43,614 nt of DNA from Kineococcus sp. TRM81007 (GCF_022669155.1 NZ_JALBVB010000056.1:378958-422571); one strand, 5' to 3'; shown: positions 7,184 through 15,298, counted from the stretch's first letter. Notes: a model not told the origin generated them from the sequence alone. Program-made: numbers and translations.

Positions 7184-8076
7184 GGTGCGACCCCCGCCGG
7201 GGCCCCGGCGGCCACCTCGACGTCCAGGCCGAGGTCGAGCGTGCGCGAGTTCTGCGTCAGCGCCCCCACCGAGATCAGGTCGACGCCGGTGCGGGCGATC
7301 GCGGCGACCGTGTCCAGCCGGACCCCGCCGCTGGCCTCCACCAGCGCGCGCGAGACCGCGCGTACCCGGCGCACGCCCTCGGCGAGGTCCTCCAGGGAGA
7401 AGTTGTCCAGCAGCACCACGTCGGGGTCGGCGGCCAGCACGGCGTCGAGCTGGTCGAGGCGGTCCACCTCCACCTCCACCGCCGTGGTGTGCGGGACCCG
7501 CTCGCGCACCCCGCGCAGGGCCGTGGTCACGTCCACGCCCTCGGCCAGCAGCACCGCCAGGTGGTTGTCCTTCACGAGTACCGCGTCCGACAGCGACCAG
7601 CGGTGGTTGCGGCCGCCCCCGGCGCGCACGGCGGCGCGCTCCAGCGCGCGCAGGCCCGGGGTCGTCTTGCGGGTGTCGACGATCCGCGCGCCCGTGCCCG
7701 CGACCGCCGCGACGAACTCCGCGGTGCCGGTGGCGGTGCCCGACAGGTGCTGCAGGAGGTTCAGGGCGACGCGCTCGGCGCGCAGCACGCCGCGGGCGGT
7801 GCCGCTGACGCGGCCCAGCACGTCGCCGGCGGCGAACCGGGTGCCGTCACCGGAGAACTCGCAGCGCAGCAGCGCGCCGCCGCTGAGGGCGGCGGCCTGC
7901 TCGAACGCGGCGACCGCGCAGGCGGTCCCGGCCAGCACGCCGGGCTCGCGGGCGCGCAGCTCCGCGTGCGCGACGGCGCCGGGCGGCAGCAGCGCCTCGC
8001 TGGTGACGTCCCCCCAGGGGGCGTCCTCGGCCAGGGCGGCGGCGACGACCGCCGCGGGGTCGGTCGGGTGCGTCAC
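7180..8076 (-). CDS. nadC: Nicotinate-nucleotide diphosphorylase (carboxylating), quinolinate phosphoribosyltransferase
   Basis: Converts quinolinate plus PRPP to nicotinate mononucleotide, CO2 and PPi, the third step of de novo NAD synthesis. It is 298 residues, of normal length. Type II PRTase motifs seen are EDAPWGDVTSE near the N terminus, LNLLQHLSGTAT, the VDTRKTTPGLRALE active-site stretch, GGGRNHR, KDNHL, VEVEV, and the C-terminal ASGGVRLDTV and DLISVGALTQ. The GTG start overlaps the nadB stop by four bases (GTGA) and its own stop overlaps the next GTG, so it is coupled on both sides. Confidence 0.96.
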   Translation of the reverse strand: MTHPTDPAAVVAAALAEDAPWGDVTSEALLPPGAVAHAELRAREPGVLAGTACAVAAFEQAAALSGGALLRCEFSGDGTRFAAGDVLGRVSGTARGVLRAERVALNLLQHLSGTATGTAEFVAAVAGTGARIVDTRKTTPGLRALERAAVRAGGGRNHRWSLSDAVLVKDNHLAVLLAEGVDVTTALRGVRERVPHTTAVEVEVDRLDQLDAVLAADPDVVLLDNFSLEDLAEGVRRVRAVSRALVEASGGVRLDTVAAIARTGVDLISVGALTQNSRTLDLGLDVEVAAGAPAGVAP

Positions 8077-9653
8077 GCGGTCCTCCGCAGGGTTCGCCGG
8101 CGCGGCGCGCCGGGGGTCTCGGGGTGGTCCTGGCGGTGGTGCGCGCCGAGGCTCTCCGCGCGCAGGGTCGCCGCCGTCACGAGCAGGCGGGCCACCAGCA
8201 GCAGGTTCGCGTCCTCGTGGGCGCGGCGGTCCGCGCCGGGCACGTCACCCAGGTCCAGGGGGTGCTCCTCGGGCGTGAGCAGCTTCGCGGCGACCTGCAG
8301 GCCGGCCTCGTCGCGGAACAACCCGGCGTGCTCCCACAGCGCCGCGCGCAGGTCCCGGCGGGCCACGTGCGAGGCGAGCACGCCGGCGTCGCCGGGCAGT
8401 CGCACCACCTCGTCGGCGGCGAACGACGGCGGTGCGCCGTCCGACCCGGCGGTCACCGCCGCGACGTCGGCGGCCACCCGGGAACCGGTGACCAGCGCCT
8501 CCAGCAGGGAGTTCGACGCCAGCCGGTTCGCGCCGTGCACGCCCGTGCACGCGACCTCGCCCGCGGCCCACAACCCCGGCACCCCCGTGCGGCCGCGCGC
8601 GTCCGTGCGCACCCCGCCCATGAGGTAGTGCGCGGCGGGGGTCACCGGCACCGGTTCGCGGTCCGGGTCGATCCCGGCCGCCGCGCACATCGCGGCGATC
8701 CCGGGGAAGCGCTGCGCGAAACCCCTCCCGGTGCGGGCGCGCAGCCCGGTGGCGTCCAGCAGGGCCGGGCGGCCCCCGTGCGCGGCCACCGCCCGGGCCG
8801 TGGCGCGGGCCACGACGTCGCGCGGGGCGAGTTCCGCGCGCGGGTGGAGCGCGGGCAGGAACCGGTGCCCGGAGGCGTCGAGCAGCACCGCGCCGTCGCC
8901 GCGCACGGCCTCCGAGACGAGGAACGGCTCGTCGACCGCTGCGACCGTGGGGTGGAACTGCACCATCTCCAGGTCCGCCAGGCCGGCGCCCGCGCGCCAC
9001 GCGGCGGCCAGGCCGTCGCCCGTGGCGACGACCGGGTTCGTGGTGCGGCTGAACAGCTGCCCGGCCCCGCCGGTGGCGAGCACCACCGCGGCCGCCTCGA
9101 CGCGGTGCGGCGCGTCCTGCCCGTGGGCGTCGCGCAGCAGCAGGTCGGCGCCCACCACCCGGCCCCCGCGCAGCACCAGGCCGACGAGGAACGCCTCCTC
9201 CCGCACGACGACGTCGCTGCGGCGCACGGCCGTGGCCAGCGCCGCAGACATCGCCGCGCCGGTGCGGTCCCCACCGGCGTGCAGGACGCGCGGGCGCGAG
9301 TGCGCGGCCTCCAGGCCGAGGGCGAGACCGCCGTCGCCGTCGCTGTCGAACCGCGCCCCGCGCTCCAGCAGCGCCCGCAGCGCCGCCGGCCCCGCCGCGC
9401 ACACCGCCTCCACCGCGGCCGGGTCGCACAGCCCGGCGCCGGCGGCCAGGGTGTCGGCCACGTGCGCGGCGACGTCGTCCGCGTCCGCGGCCACGGCGAT
9501 GCCGCCCTGCGCCCACCGGCTGCTGCCGTCGCCGAGGACCGTCTTGGTCGCCAGCACGACCGATCCCGTGCGGGCGGCGTCCAGGGCCGCGGTCATCCCC
9601 GCGACGCCGGCGCCGATGACGAGGACGTCGCAGGAGGAGGCCGCGGGGTTCAC
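8073..9653 (-). CDS. nadB: L-aspartate oxidase
   Basis: A flavoprotein of the succinate dehydrogenase/fumarate reductase family that oxidises L-aspartate to iminoaspartate for NadA; 526 residues. The FAD dinucleotide motif is GAGVAGMTAALDAA at residues about 12-25. SRWAQGGIAVA, ATGGAGQLFSRTTNP, EMVQFHPT, the HYLMGGVRTD segment and GLWAAGEVACTGVHGANRLASNSLLE (seen in parts) are all present, and a C-terminal helical domain ends in HHRQDHPE. The open frame extends far upstream, but GTG 9653 overlaps the nadA stop (GTGA) and begins right at the flavin fold, so I take it as the start. Confidence 0.95.
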   Translation of the reverse strand: MNPAASSCDVLVIGAGVAGMTAALDAARTGSVVLATKTVLGDGSSRWAQGGIAVAADADDVAAHVADTLAAGAGLCDPAAVEAVCAAGPAALRALLERGARFDSDGDGGLALGLEAAHSRPRVLHAGGDRTGAAMSAALATAVRRSDVVVREEAFLVGLVLRGGRVVGADLLLRDAHGQDAPHRVEAAAVVLATGGAGQLFSRTTNPVVATGDGLAAAWRAGAGLADLEMVQFHPTVAAVDEPFLVSEAVRGDGAVLLDASGHRFLPALHPRAELAPRDVVARATARAVAAHGGRPALLDATGLRARTGRGFAQRFPGIAAMCAAAGIDPDREPVPVTPAAHYLMGGVRTDARGRTGVPGLWAAGEVACTGVHGANRLASNSLLEALVTGSRVAADVAAVTAGSDGAPPSFAADEVVRLPGDAGVLASHVARRDLRAALWEHAGLFRDEAGLQVAAKLLTPEEHPLDLGDVPGADRRAHEDANLLLVARLLVTAATLRAESLGAHHRQDHPETPGAPRRRTLRRTA

Positions 9654-10945
9654 GGCCGGACGGCCAGCATGCGCTCCAGCGCGGTGCGGGCGTCGGCCGC
9701 CACCTGCGCCGGCACGCTCACCCGGTTCACCACCTCGCCGCGCACCAGCGACTCCAGCACCCACGCCAGGTAGGCGGGGTGGATGCGGTACATCGTCGAG
9801 CACGGGCACACCACCGGGTCCAGGCAGGTGACGGTGAGGTCCGGGCGGGTGTCGGCCAGGCGGCGCACCATGTTGACCTCGGTGCCGATCGCGAACGCGG
9901 TCCCGGGTTCGGCGGCGTCCACGACCCGCTGGATGTACTGCGTGGAACCGCTCTCGTCCGCGGCGTCCACGACCTCCACCGGGCACTCCGGGTGCACGAC
10001 GACCCGCACGTCCGGGTTCGCGGCCCGGGCCGCCTCGATCTGCTGCACCGTGAACCGCTGGTGCACCGAGCACCAGCCGCGCCACAGCACCACGCGGGCG
10101 TCGGTCAGCGCCTCGGGGGAGTTCCCGCCGCGCGGCTTGCGCGGGTCCCACAGCGGCATGGCGTCCAGCGGCACGCCCATCGCCTTGGCGGTGTTGCGAC
10201 CCAGGTGCTGGTCGGGGAAGAACAGCACCCGCTGCGCGCGCTCGAACGCCCACTCCAGCACCTCGCGGGCGTTGGAGGAGGTGCAGACGATCCCGCCGTG
10301 CGCCCCGCAGAACGCCTTCAGCGCGGCGGCGGAGTTCATGTAGGTGACGGGCAGCACGGGAACCCTGCCGTCGGCGTCCGGTTCCGTGCCGTACAGCGCG
10401 GTGAGCTGCTCCCAGCAGGCGTCCACCGCGTCGATGTCGGCCATGTCGGCCATCGAGCACCCCGCCGCCAGGTTCGGCAGGATCACCGGCTGCTGCGGCG
10501 TGGTGAGCAGGTCGGCCGTCTCGGCCATGAAGTGCACCCCGCAGAACACGACGGCCTCCGCCTCGGGGTGGCGCTGGGACTGCTGCGCCAGCTGGAAGGA
10601 GTCACCGACGAAGTCGGCGTACCGCACGATCTCGTCGCGCTGGTAGGCGTGCCCCAGGATCGTCACCCGGTTCCCCAGGTGCTCCTTCGCGGCGCGGATC
10701 CGGCGGTCCAGCTCCTCCGGCTCGAGCAGGCGGTACTCGGCGGGGATCTGCTGCTGCACCGGGGTGGTGGCCGGGGCCGGGTCCTGCCGTGAGGCGCCCG
10801 CGCCGTACGTCGGTGCGGGCAGCGGCAGGCCGGGGACGGCGTCGAACTGCCAGGGGCCGCTGGGCAGGTCGGGATCGCACGTCTCGCTGTCCACGCTCCC
10901 CGGGGTGCGGGTGAGCAGGGCGATCTGCGTGGGGACGGACGCCAT
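9650..10945 (-). CDS. nadA: Quinolinate synthase NadA
   Basis: A [4Fe-4S] enzyme that condenses iminoaspartate with dihydroxyacetone phosphate to quinolinate; 431 residues. The three cluster ligands are recognisable by motif: FCGVHFM (about C135), CTSSNA (about C221) and VVCPCSTM (about C380). Substrate motifs include GHAYQRDEIV, GDSF, YMNS and FFPDQHLGRN. A roughly 65-residue N-terminal extension rich in Pro/Ala precedes the fold, as in other actinobacteria. ATG 10945 has a GAGAGAG ribosome site. It is the first nad structural gene, 82 bases behind nrtR, with a candidate operator just upstream. Confidence 0.96.
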   Translation of the reverse strand: MASVPTQIALLTRTPGSVDSETCDPDLPSGPWQFDAVPGLPLPAPTYGAGASRQDPAPATTPVQQQIPAEYRLLEPEELDRRIRAAKEHLGNRVTILGHAYQRDEIVRYADFVGDSFQLAQQSQRHPEAEAVVFCGVHFMAETADLLTTPQQPVILPNLAAGCSMADMADIDAVDACWEQLTALYGTEPDADGRVPVLPVTYMNSAAALKAFCGAHGGIVCTSSNAREVLEWAFERAQRVLFFPDQHLGRNTAKAMGVPLDAMPLWDPRKPRGGNSPEALTDARVVLWRGWCSVHQRFTVQQIEAARAANPDVRVVVHPECPVEVVDAADESGSTQYIQRVVDAAEPGTAFAIGTEVNMVRRLADTRPDLTVTCLDPVVCPCSTMYRIHPAYLAWVLESLVRGEVVNRVSVPAQVAADARTALERMLAVRP

Positions 10946-10963
10946 GGCGAGCTCTCTCTCGGG

Positions 10964-10979
10964 GTCAGTGGTCACCGAC
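10964..10979. promoter_or_regulatory. Candidate NrtR operator upstream of nadA
   Basis: An interrupted palindrome GTC-N-GTG-NN-CAC-N-GAC is centred 26 bases upstream of the nadA ATG, in the gap between nrtR and nadA. Position and symmetry suit an NrtR site; I am not matching it to a published consensus. Confidence 0.4.
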
Positions 10980-11027
10980 GGGCGGGCCCGTGGGTCCCGG
11001 TTCCTCGGCGGGGTTTCGGGGGTCTGG

Positions 11028-11720
11028 TCAGGCGAGGGGGCCGGCGGTCTGCAAGGGGCCGGCGGAACCCTCGGGGACGACGGCGCGGTACAGCTTGGGC
11101 GGCCGGTGCCTGCCACCGGTCTGCCGCTCACCGGTCGGCACGATCGTCCCCGAGTGCTCCACCTGGCGGCGGAAGTTCGCCGGGTCCAGCGGGCGCTGCA
11201 GGATCGCCTCGTGCACCTCGCGCAGTTCCGCCAGGGAGAACCTCTCCGGCAGCAGGTGCAGCGCGACGTGGGCGTGTTGCACCTTGGTGCGCAACCGCCA
11301 CAGCGCGTACCGGACGATCTCGTCGTGGTCGAACGCCAGGCCGGTGCAGTCGTCGGCGGCGGTCCAGCGCACGTTCTCGCCCTCCACGGCCGCGGCCGCC
11401 AGGTGGCTGCGCACCAGGGCGGAGTACACCACCGAGACCACGCGCCGGCCGGGGGATCGGTCGGGGCGCCCGAACGTGTACAGCTGCTCCAGGTAGCTGG
11501 GCCGCAGGCCCGTCGTCTCCGCCAGGGTGCGCCGGCCGGCGTCGCTGAGGCTCTCGTCGCCGCGCACCCAGCCGCCGGGCAGCGCCCACTGCCCGCCGAA
11601 CGGGTCGCGCGTGCGGCGCACCAGCGGCAGGTGCACGCGCCGCTCGCCGTCGCGGTCGGGGAGCAGCGCGAAGATCACCGTGGAGACGGCGACGAGGATC
11701 GCCTGCTGGGACTGCGCCAC
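11028..11720 (-). CDS. nrtR: NrtR-type NAD biosynthesis regulator (Nudix plus winged helix)
   Basis: About 230 residues. The N-terminal half is a Nudix fold with QWALPGGWVRGDESLSDAGRRTLAETTG (read in parts), in which the Nudix box is degenerate, as in ADP-ribose-sensing NrtR proteins that bind but may not hydrolyse. The C-terminal half (LRTKVQHAHVALHLLP onward) is the winged helix with LREVHEAIL and the conserved FRRQVEHSGTI wing. NrtR binds ADP-ribose or NAD-cycle products and represses NAD genes. It directly precedes nadA on the same strand. GTG 11720 is chosen because it places eight residues before the fold. An upstream TTG at 11789, close to the predicted transcription start, would add 23 residues. 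Confidence 0.88.
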   Translation of the reverse strand: MAQSQQAILVAVSTVIFALLPDRDGERRVHLPLVRRTRDPFGGQWALPGGWVRGDESLSDAGRRTLAETTGLRPSYLEQLYTFGRPDRSPGRRVVSVVYSALVRSHLAAAAVEGENVRWTAADDCTGLAFDHDEIVRYALWRLRTKVQHAHVALHLLPERFSLAELREVHEAILQRPLDPANFRRQVEHSGTIVPTGERQTGGRHRPPKLYRAVVPEGSAGPLQTAGPLA

Positions 11721-11797
11721 CGTGGACCCGCCGCTCCCTCGTGCCCACCCGGCCCCGCCGCGGGGGAGTAAGGGTGGTTCTGACAACAACTGCGGCG

Positions 11798-11827
11798 AGC
11801 GTAGGGCAGCGCCCCGCCGGCTGACAA
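11798..11827 (-). promoter_or_regulatory. nrtR: Promoter of nrtR (and possibly the nad operon)
   Basis: On the minus strand, a -35 box TTGTCA (11822-11827), an 18-base spacer and a -10 box TACGCT (11798-11803). Transcription would begin near 11791, about 70 bases before the chosen nrtR start and next to a TTG codon at 11789. Confidence 0.55.
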
Positions 11828-11849
11828 GCGCCCCGCGTCGCCGCCGTGT

Positions 11850-12923
11850 TCAGCCGTGCGGCTCCTCCAGCCGCAGGAACCGCCACACCGGGTCCTGACC
11901 CCCGGCCAGCTCGGCCAGCAGCCCGGTGCCCACCGGCAGCCGGTCCAGGTGGTGCACCCCCGCCGGGGCGTCCCCGGCGGCCAGCGCCAGCGCGGTGCGG
12001 GCGACGACCTCGGCCGTCGCGCGGGTCTGCTCCACGCCCGCCACCGCGAACGCGGCGTGCGCGCGCCCGTCCGGCGACCAGGCGTCGGCGCGCGCGGCGT
12101 ACTCCCGGGTGCCCACGTGGACCTGCGACAGGGCGCGCACCAGCGCCGAGCGCACCCGCGGCGAGGTGCCGGCCCGGGTGCCGCGCAACCGGCCCAGCGC
12201 GAACAGGGCGGCCCCCGCGGCGGCCGGTTCCAGCACCAGGCGGGTCGTCACGTCCGCCACCCCCAGGCTCGCGCGCACCGCCGGGGCGTCGGCGACGGCG
12301 AACGGGCGGGCGGTGCGCACCCGCACCCGCCCGGACGGCGAGGCCGGCGGCAGGGCCGTGCGCCGCGCCGCTCCCGGTGCACCGTCCAGCAGCGTGTCCA
12401 CCGTCCAGCGCACCCCCTCGCGGCCGTGGCGCTCCCCGGCGCCCAGCAGCACCGTGATCGCCACCCGCCCCGCGCCGCCGACCGCCTCGTGCGCGGCCCG
12501 TGCCAGCAGGTTGGTCGCCCCCGGTGCCAGCCCCACCGACAGCGCGGCCGTCGCGCCGGTGCGGCGGGCCAGCGGGTCCAGGGCCTCCAGGCGGGCCAGG
12601 TGCGCGGGGGTCGCCCCCACGTCGACGACGGAGACGCCCGCGCCCAGCAGCGCGCGCGCCGCCGCGTCGTCGCCCGCCTCCAGCGCGAGCACGGCGACCC
12701 GCGCACCCGCGGCCGCCCGCACCAGCGCCGCGGTGTCGCGCACGTCGACGACCGCGCCGCGCGCCCCGAGCTCGGCCGCCCGGGCGCGCACCCGTCCCGC
12801 GCCGCGACCGGCGACCACCAGGCGCCGCCCCAGCAGCGGGGCCAGCCTCCCGCTCACCCGTCGGCCCGCGGCGCCCAGCGCGCCCAGCACCACCACGTCC
12901 ACCGGTCCGTCCTCGACGATCAC
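11850..12923 (-). CDS. Saccharopine dehydrogenase-like NAD(P)-binding protein
   Basis: About 357 residues with an N-terminal Rossmann fold: VDVVVLGALGAAGRRVSGRLAPLL (in parts) with the GxxGxxG variant near residue 10, then VVAGRGAGRVRARAAELG and a VVDVRDTAALVRAA strand. This layout is that of the membrane-associated/trans-acting enoyl-reductase group of the saccharopine dehydrogenase family, not of a lysine-pathway enzyme. Substrate and pathway are unknown. GTG 12923 lies seven bases after a CACGAT box, which supports a leaderless start. The open frame continues upstream for 77 codons without family similarity. It is divergent from the transcript that starts near 13024. Confidence 0.75.
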   Translation of the reverse strand: MIVEDGPVDVVVLGALGAAGRRVSGRLAPLLGRRLVVAGRGAGRVRARAAELGARGAVVDVRDTAALVRAAAGARVAVLALEAGDDAAARALLGAGVSVVDVGATPAHLARLEALDPLARRTGATAALSVGLAPGATNLLARAAHEAVGGAGRVAITVLLGAGERHGREGVRWTVDTLLDGAPGAARRTALPPASPSGRVRVRTARPFAVADAPAVRASLGVADVTTRLVLEPAAAGAALFALGRLRGTRAGTSPRVRSALVRALSQVHVGTREYAARADAWSPDGRAHAAFAVAGVEQTRATAEVVARTALALAAGDAPAGVHHLDRLPVGTGLLAELAGGQDPVWRFLRLEEPHG

Positions 12924-12987
12924 GGACGTGATCGTGCCGCCCCGGTGGCGCTGCGGGGCAGGCGGTTCCGCGACCGGCGAAACCGGC

Positions 12988-13017
12988 GTGACAACCCGCG
13001 GGGGGCGGACGTACCGT
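12988..13017 (+). promoter_or_regulatory. Promoter upstream of the 12-codon ORF
   Basis: A GTGACA -35 box (12988-12993), an 18-base spacer and a TACCGT -10 box (13012-13017). The inverted repeat GTACC-N5-GGTAC (13011-13025) overlaps the -10 and the start point, a possible operator. Confidence 0.5.
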
Positions 13018-13049
13018 CGAGGTACACGGGAGAGGAGGTGGTCCGGTAC

Positions 13050-13088
13050 ATGAGTTCTCATCGGACGCGTGAGGTGGCTGCCCGCTAG
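13050..13088 (+). CDS. Candidate 12-residue leader peptide (MSSHRTREVAAR)
   Basis: ATG at 13050 has GGAGG at 13034-13038, an 11-base spacing, and lies about 26 bases after the predicted transcription start. The codons are T-rich for this genome (AGT, TCT, CAT, CGT, GCT), which is common for leader ORFs but also for non-coding sequence. The next plus-strand gene is dtxR, 290 bases on. There is no long downstream hairpin that clearly forms an attenuator. I do not recognise the peptide; it may be a regulatory ORF or chance. Confidence 0.35.
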   Translation: MSSHRTREVAAR

Positions 13089-13377
13089 CAGCCGCGCGAT
13101 GGACGCGGACCGCTCTGGTCGCCCCGCGCGGCGCGGCGAAACCACGGCAGTCACCGGGTCCCCGGGCGCCGGCCCGTCCAGCCGGCCCTCACCCCGCCAC
13201 GCGGGGGAGGAAGCGCCCGGGGGCCTTCTCCTGTCCGGGGGCGGCGGGCGTGCTCACGGGCCCCCTCGGCCGTGCTCGGCGCGGCGTGCCCCCACCGTCC
13301 TGCGCGCCCCGCCGTTCGTCGGTGCCGGGGCGGTGGACCGGTGCGGGCGGGCGCGGCGATGGCCGATGATGGACGCC

Positions 13378-14064
13378 GTGAGCGACCTCATCGACACCAC
13401 CGAGATGTACCTCAAGACGGTCTTCGAGCTGGAGGAGGAGGGCATCGTGCCGATGCGCGCCCGCATCGCCGAGCGCCTGCACCACTCCGGCCCCACCGTC
13501 TCGCAGACGGTGGCGCGCATGGAGCGCGACGGGCTGCTGCACGTCGGCACCGACCGCCGCCTGGAGCTCACCGACGCCGGCCGCACCAAGGCGATGCGCG
13601 TCATGCGCAAGCACCGGCTGACCGAGCGGCTGCTCACCGACGTCATCGGCCTGGAGTGGTCCCTCGTGCACGAGGAGGCCTGCCGCTGGGAGCACGTCAT
13701 CTCCGAGGAGGTCGAGAAGCGCCTCGTCGACATCCTGGACCACCCGCACTCCTCGCCCTACGGCAACCCGATCCCCGGGCTGGAGGAGCTGGGGGAGACC
13801 GGCTCCGCGGAGGACTTCCGCGCCGGTGTGCAGCCCCTGACCGCGGCCGGCGCCGACGGTGGCGCCCTCGTCGTGCGCCGCCTGGGCGAGCCGCTGCAGA
13901 CCGACGTGGCGCTGCTGGCGCGCTTCGCCGAGGCGGGCCTGCGGCCGGGGGCCGAGGTCGTCGTCAAGCCGTCCGCCGGGGGCTTCGGGGTGGCGCTGGG
14001 CGAGGTCGTCGTGGAGCTGAGCACCGCCGAGGCGTCGCACCTGTTCGTCGCCGCCCGGGACTGA
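13378..14064 (+). CDS. ideR: DtxR/IdeR-family iron-dependent transcriptional regulator
   Basis: A 228-residue metalloregulator. It starts at GTG 13378, giving the family's invariant N terminus SDLIDTTEMYL. Metal ligands stand at the textbook positions: M10, H79, E83, H98, C102, E105 and H106. The recognition helix reads SGPTVSQTVARMERDGLL. Residues from about 150 form the C-terminal SH3-like domain, so it is a full-length three-domain IdeR/DtxR rather than the short MntR type. With Fe2+ it should repress siderophore and iron-uptake genes; none are in this window. A GATGAT box ends seven bases before the GTG, which may mean a leaderless mRNA. Confidence 0.94.
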   Translation: MSDLIDTTEMYLKTVFELEEEGIVPMRARIAERLHHSGPTVSQTVARMERDGLLHVGTDRRLELTDAGRTKAMRVMRKHRLTERLLTDVIGLEWSLVHEEACRWEHVISEEVEKRLVDILDHPHSSPYGNPIPGLEELGETGSAEDFRAGVQPLTAAGADGGALVVRRLGEPLQTDVALLARFAEAGLRPGAEVVVKPSAGGFGVALGEVVVELSTAEASHLFVAARD

Positions 14065-14124
14065 CCGCCGCAGCGCGTTCGTCGCCGGTTCGTCACGCGA
14101 CTGCCACGCGGACGTCACCGGGTC

Positions 14125-14154
14125 GTGACATCGGGGGTCCGCAGGGGTTATGGT
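14125..14154 (+). promoter_or_regulatory. Promoter of the riboswitch-NlpC/P60 transcript
   Basis: GTGACA (14125-14130), an 18-base spacer and TATGGT (14149-14154), placing the transcription start at the first conserved bases of the c-di-AMP riboswitch. Confidence 0.6.
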
Positions 14155-14159
14155 CCACC

Positions 14160-14385
14160 CGCTTCCGTGAACGCTCACGCGGGAGCCCTCGAGCGGACGC
14201 CGAGCCCTGCCACCGCGTCGAGGTCCCACGCACACGTGTGGCAGGGACGGGGGAACCAATTTCCCGGGCGCGATCCGACGGCCAGCCGGGCCGGGGTGAG
14301 CGTCCTTGGGGTGAAGCCGGTGAGAACCGGCCGGGCGATGCTCCCGCCCGAACCCGACAGCTCACCTCGCAGGCGTCGGAGAGGC
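14160..14385 (+). ncRNA. c-di-AMP riboswitch (ydaO/yuaA type)
   Basis: Conserved blocks of the ydaO-yuaA aptamer appear in order: GCTTCCG near the 5' end, GGGAGCC, the GCCGAG block, the GGGACGGGGGAACCAA block near 14241-14260, TTGGGGTGAAGCC, CCCGAACCCGACAGCT near 14346-14362 and the closing CACCTCGCAGGCG. This class binds cyclic di-AMP and in actinobacteria usually sits before cell-wall hydrolase genes, where ligand binding turns expression off. Here it precedes an NlpC/P60 protein. Confidence 0.9.
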
Positions 14386-14393
14386 ACACCACC

Positions 14394-15284
14394 TTGACGA
14401 CTCGTGTCCAGGCGCGCCACCGCGCCGACGTCCGTCCCCGCACGACCCTGACCGACCTCGGTGAGGCCCTCAGCCGGCACGCCGGCGGTGTCGGCCGCGC
14501 CGGCGCCGTCGCCGCGGCGACCGGTGGCCTCCTGGCCACCGTCGCCCTGCCGGCCGCGGCCGTCCCGGCCGCCGCCCCCGCCGCCGCCGTGGCGAGCGTG
14601 GGCACGGTCAGCACCGCCGTCAGCGCCGGGCTGACCACGGCCGTCGACTCCGCCTTCGGCACCACCGCCGTCGGCGTGGTCTCCGCGCCCGCCGGGGCGG
14701 CCGCCGTGACCACCCTGACGGCCTTCAGCACCGTGCCGACCCCGGCGCCCCCGCCGCCGCCGGTCGTCGTGGTCGAGCGCAGCGAGCGCAGCGCCGCCGA
14801 CGCACCGGTCGTGGAGGCCTCGGTCCACCAGTCCGCCGTCGACGCGGCCCTGGCGGTCGAGGCCGTCCAGGCCGCCGCCCCGGCCCCCGCCCCGGCCCCC
14901 GCGCCCGCACCGGCTCCGGCCACCTCGCTGGGCCAGCAGATCCTCGCCGTGGCCGACGACTACGTGGGCGTGCCGTACGTGTACGGCGGCAGCACCCCCG
15001 CCGGCTTCGACTGCTCCGGCTACACCAGCTACGTCATGCGCCAGGTCGGCGTGTCCCTGCCGCGCACCGCGAACGCCCAGCTGGGCGCCAGCGCGCGCAT
15101 CTCCCGCGGCGAGGCCGTGCCCGGCGACCTCGTCTTCTTCACCGACGGCGGCCGCGCCTACCACGTCGGCATCTACGCCGGCGACGGGAAGATGTGGGAC
15201 GCCCCCCGCAGCGGCAAGCCCGTCCAGCTGCGCTCCGTGTGGAGCGACTCCGCGGTCTACGGCCGCGTCGCCCCCGTCGCCTGA
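14394..15284 (+). CDS. NlpC/P60-family peptidoglycan endopeptidase, c-di-AMP controlled
   Basis: A secreted cell-wall hydrolase of about 296 residues. A hydrophobic Ala-rich export segment lies at residues 34-68, after a positive N terminus. A low-complexity linker with Pro-Ala repeats (about 115-177) leads to the C-terminal NlpC/P60 domain with the catalytic cysteine in GFDCSGYTSY (about C207) and histidine in YHVGIYAG (about H257), plus GVPYVYGG and PGDLVFF. It should cut the peptide stems of peptidoglycan. The TTG start is placed downstream of GGAGAGG; the unusual start codon and spacing make the exact N terminus uncertain. It is directly downstream of the c-di-AMP riboswitch and ends at a strong terminator. 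Confidence 0.9.
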   Translation: MTTRVQARHRADVRPRTTLTDLGEALSRHAGGVGRAGAVAAATGGLLATVALPAAAVPAAAPAAAVASVGTVSTAVSAGLTTAVDSAFGTTAVGVVSAPAGAAAVTTLTAFSTVPTPAPPPPPVVVVERSERSAADAPVVEASVHQSAVDAALAVEAVQAAAPAPAPAPAPAPAPATSLGQQILAVADDYVGVPYVYGGSTPAGFDCSGYTSYVMRQVGVSLPRTANAQLGASARISRGEAVPGDLVFFTDGGRAYHVGIYAGDGKMWDAPRSGKPVQLRSVWSDSAVYGRVAPVA

Positions 15285-15298
15285 CGACGGCCCCCGAC

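Larger units (their letters stand above)
12924..13377. other. Long divergent intergenic region with a probable leader transcript
   Basis: About 450 bases between the saccharopine-dehydrogenase-like gene and dtxR. It holds a plus-strand promoter (12988-13017), a five-base-arm inverted repeat over the -10 (13011-13025), and a 12-codon ORF (13050-13088). From 13089 to 13364 I see only GC-rich sequence with weak hairpins and no convincing gene. Confidence 0.5.

Noticed and set aside
8073-10460. Very long nadB frame extending over nadA
   Set aside because: Only the part from GTG 9653 has NadB similarity; upstream is the antisense or alternate frame of nadA.
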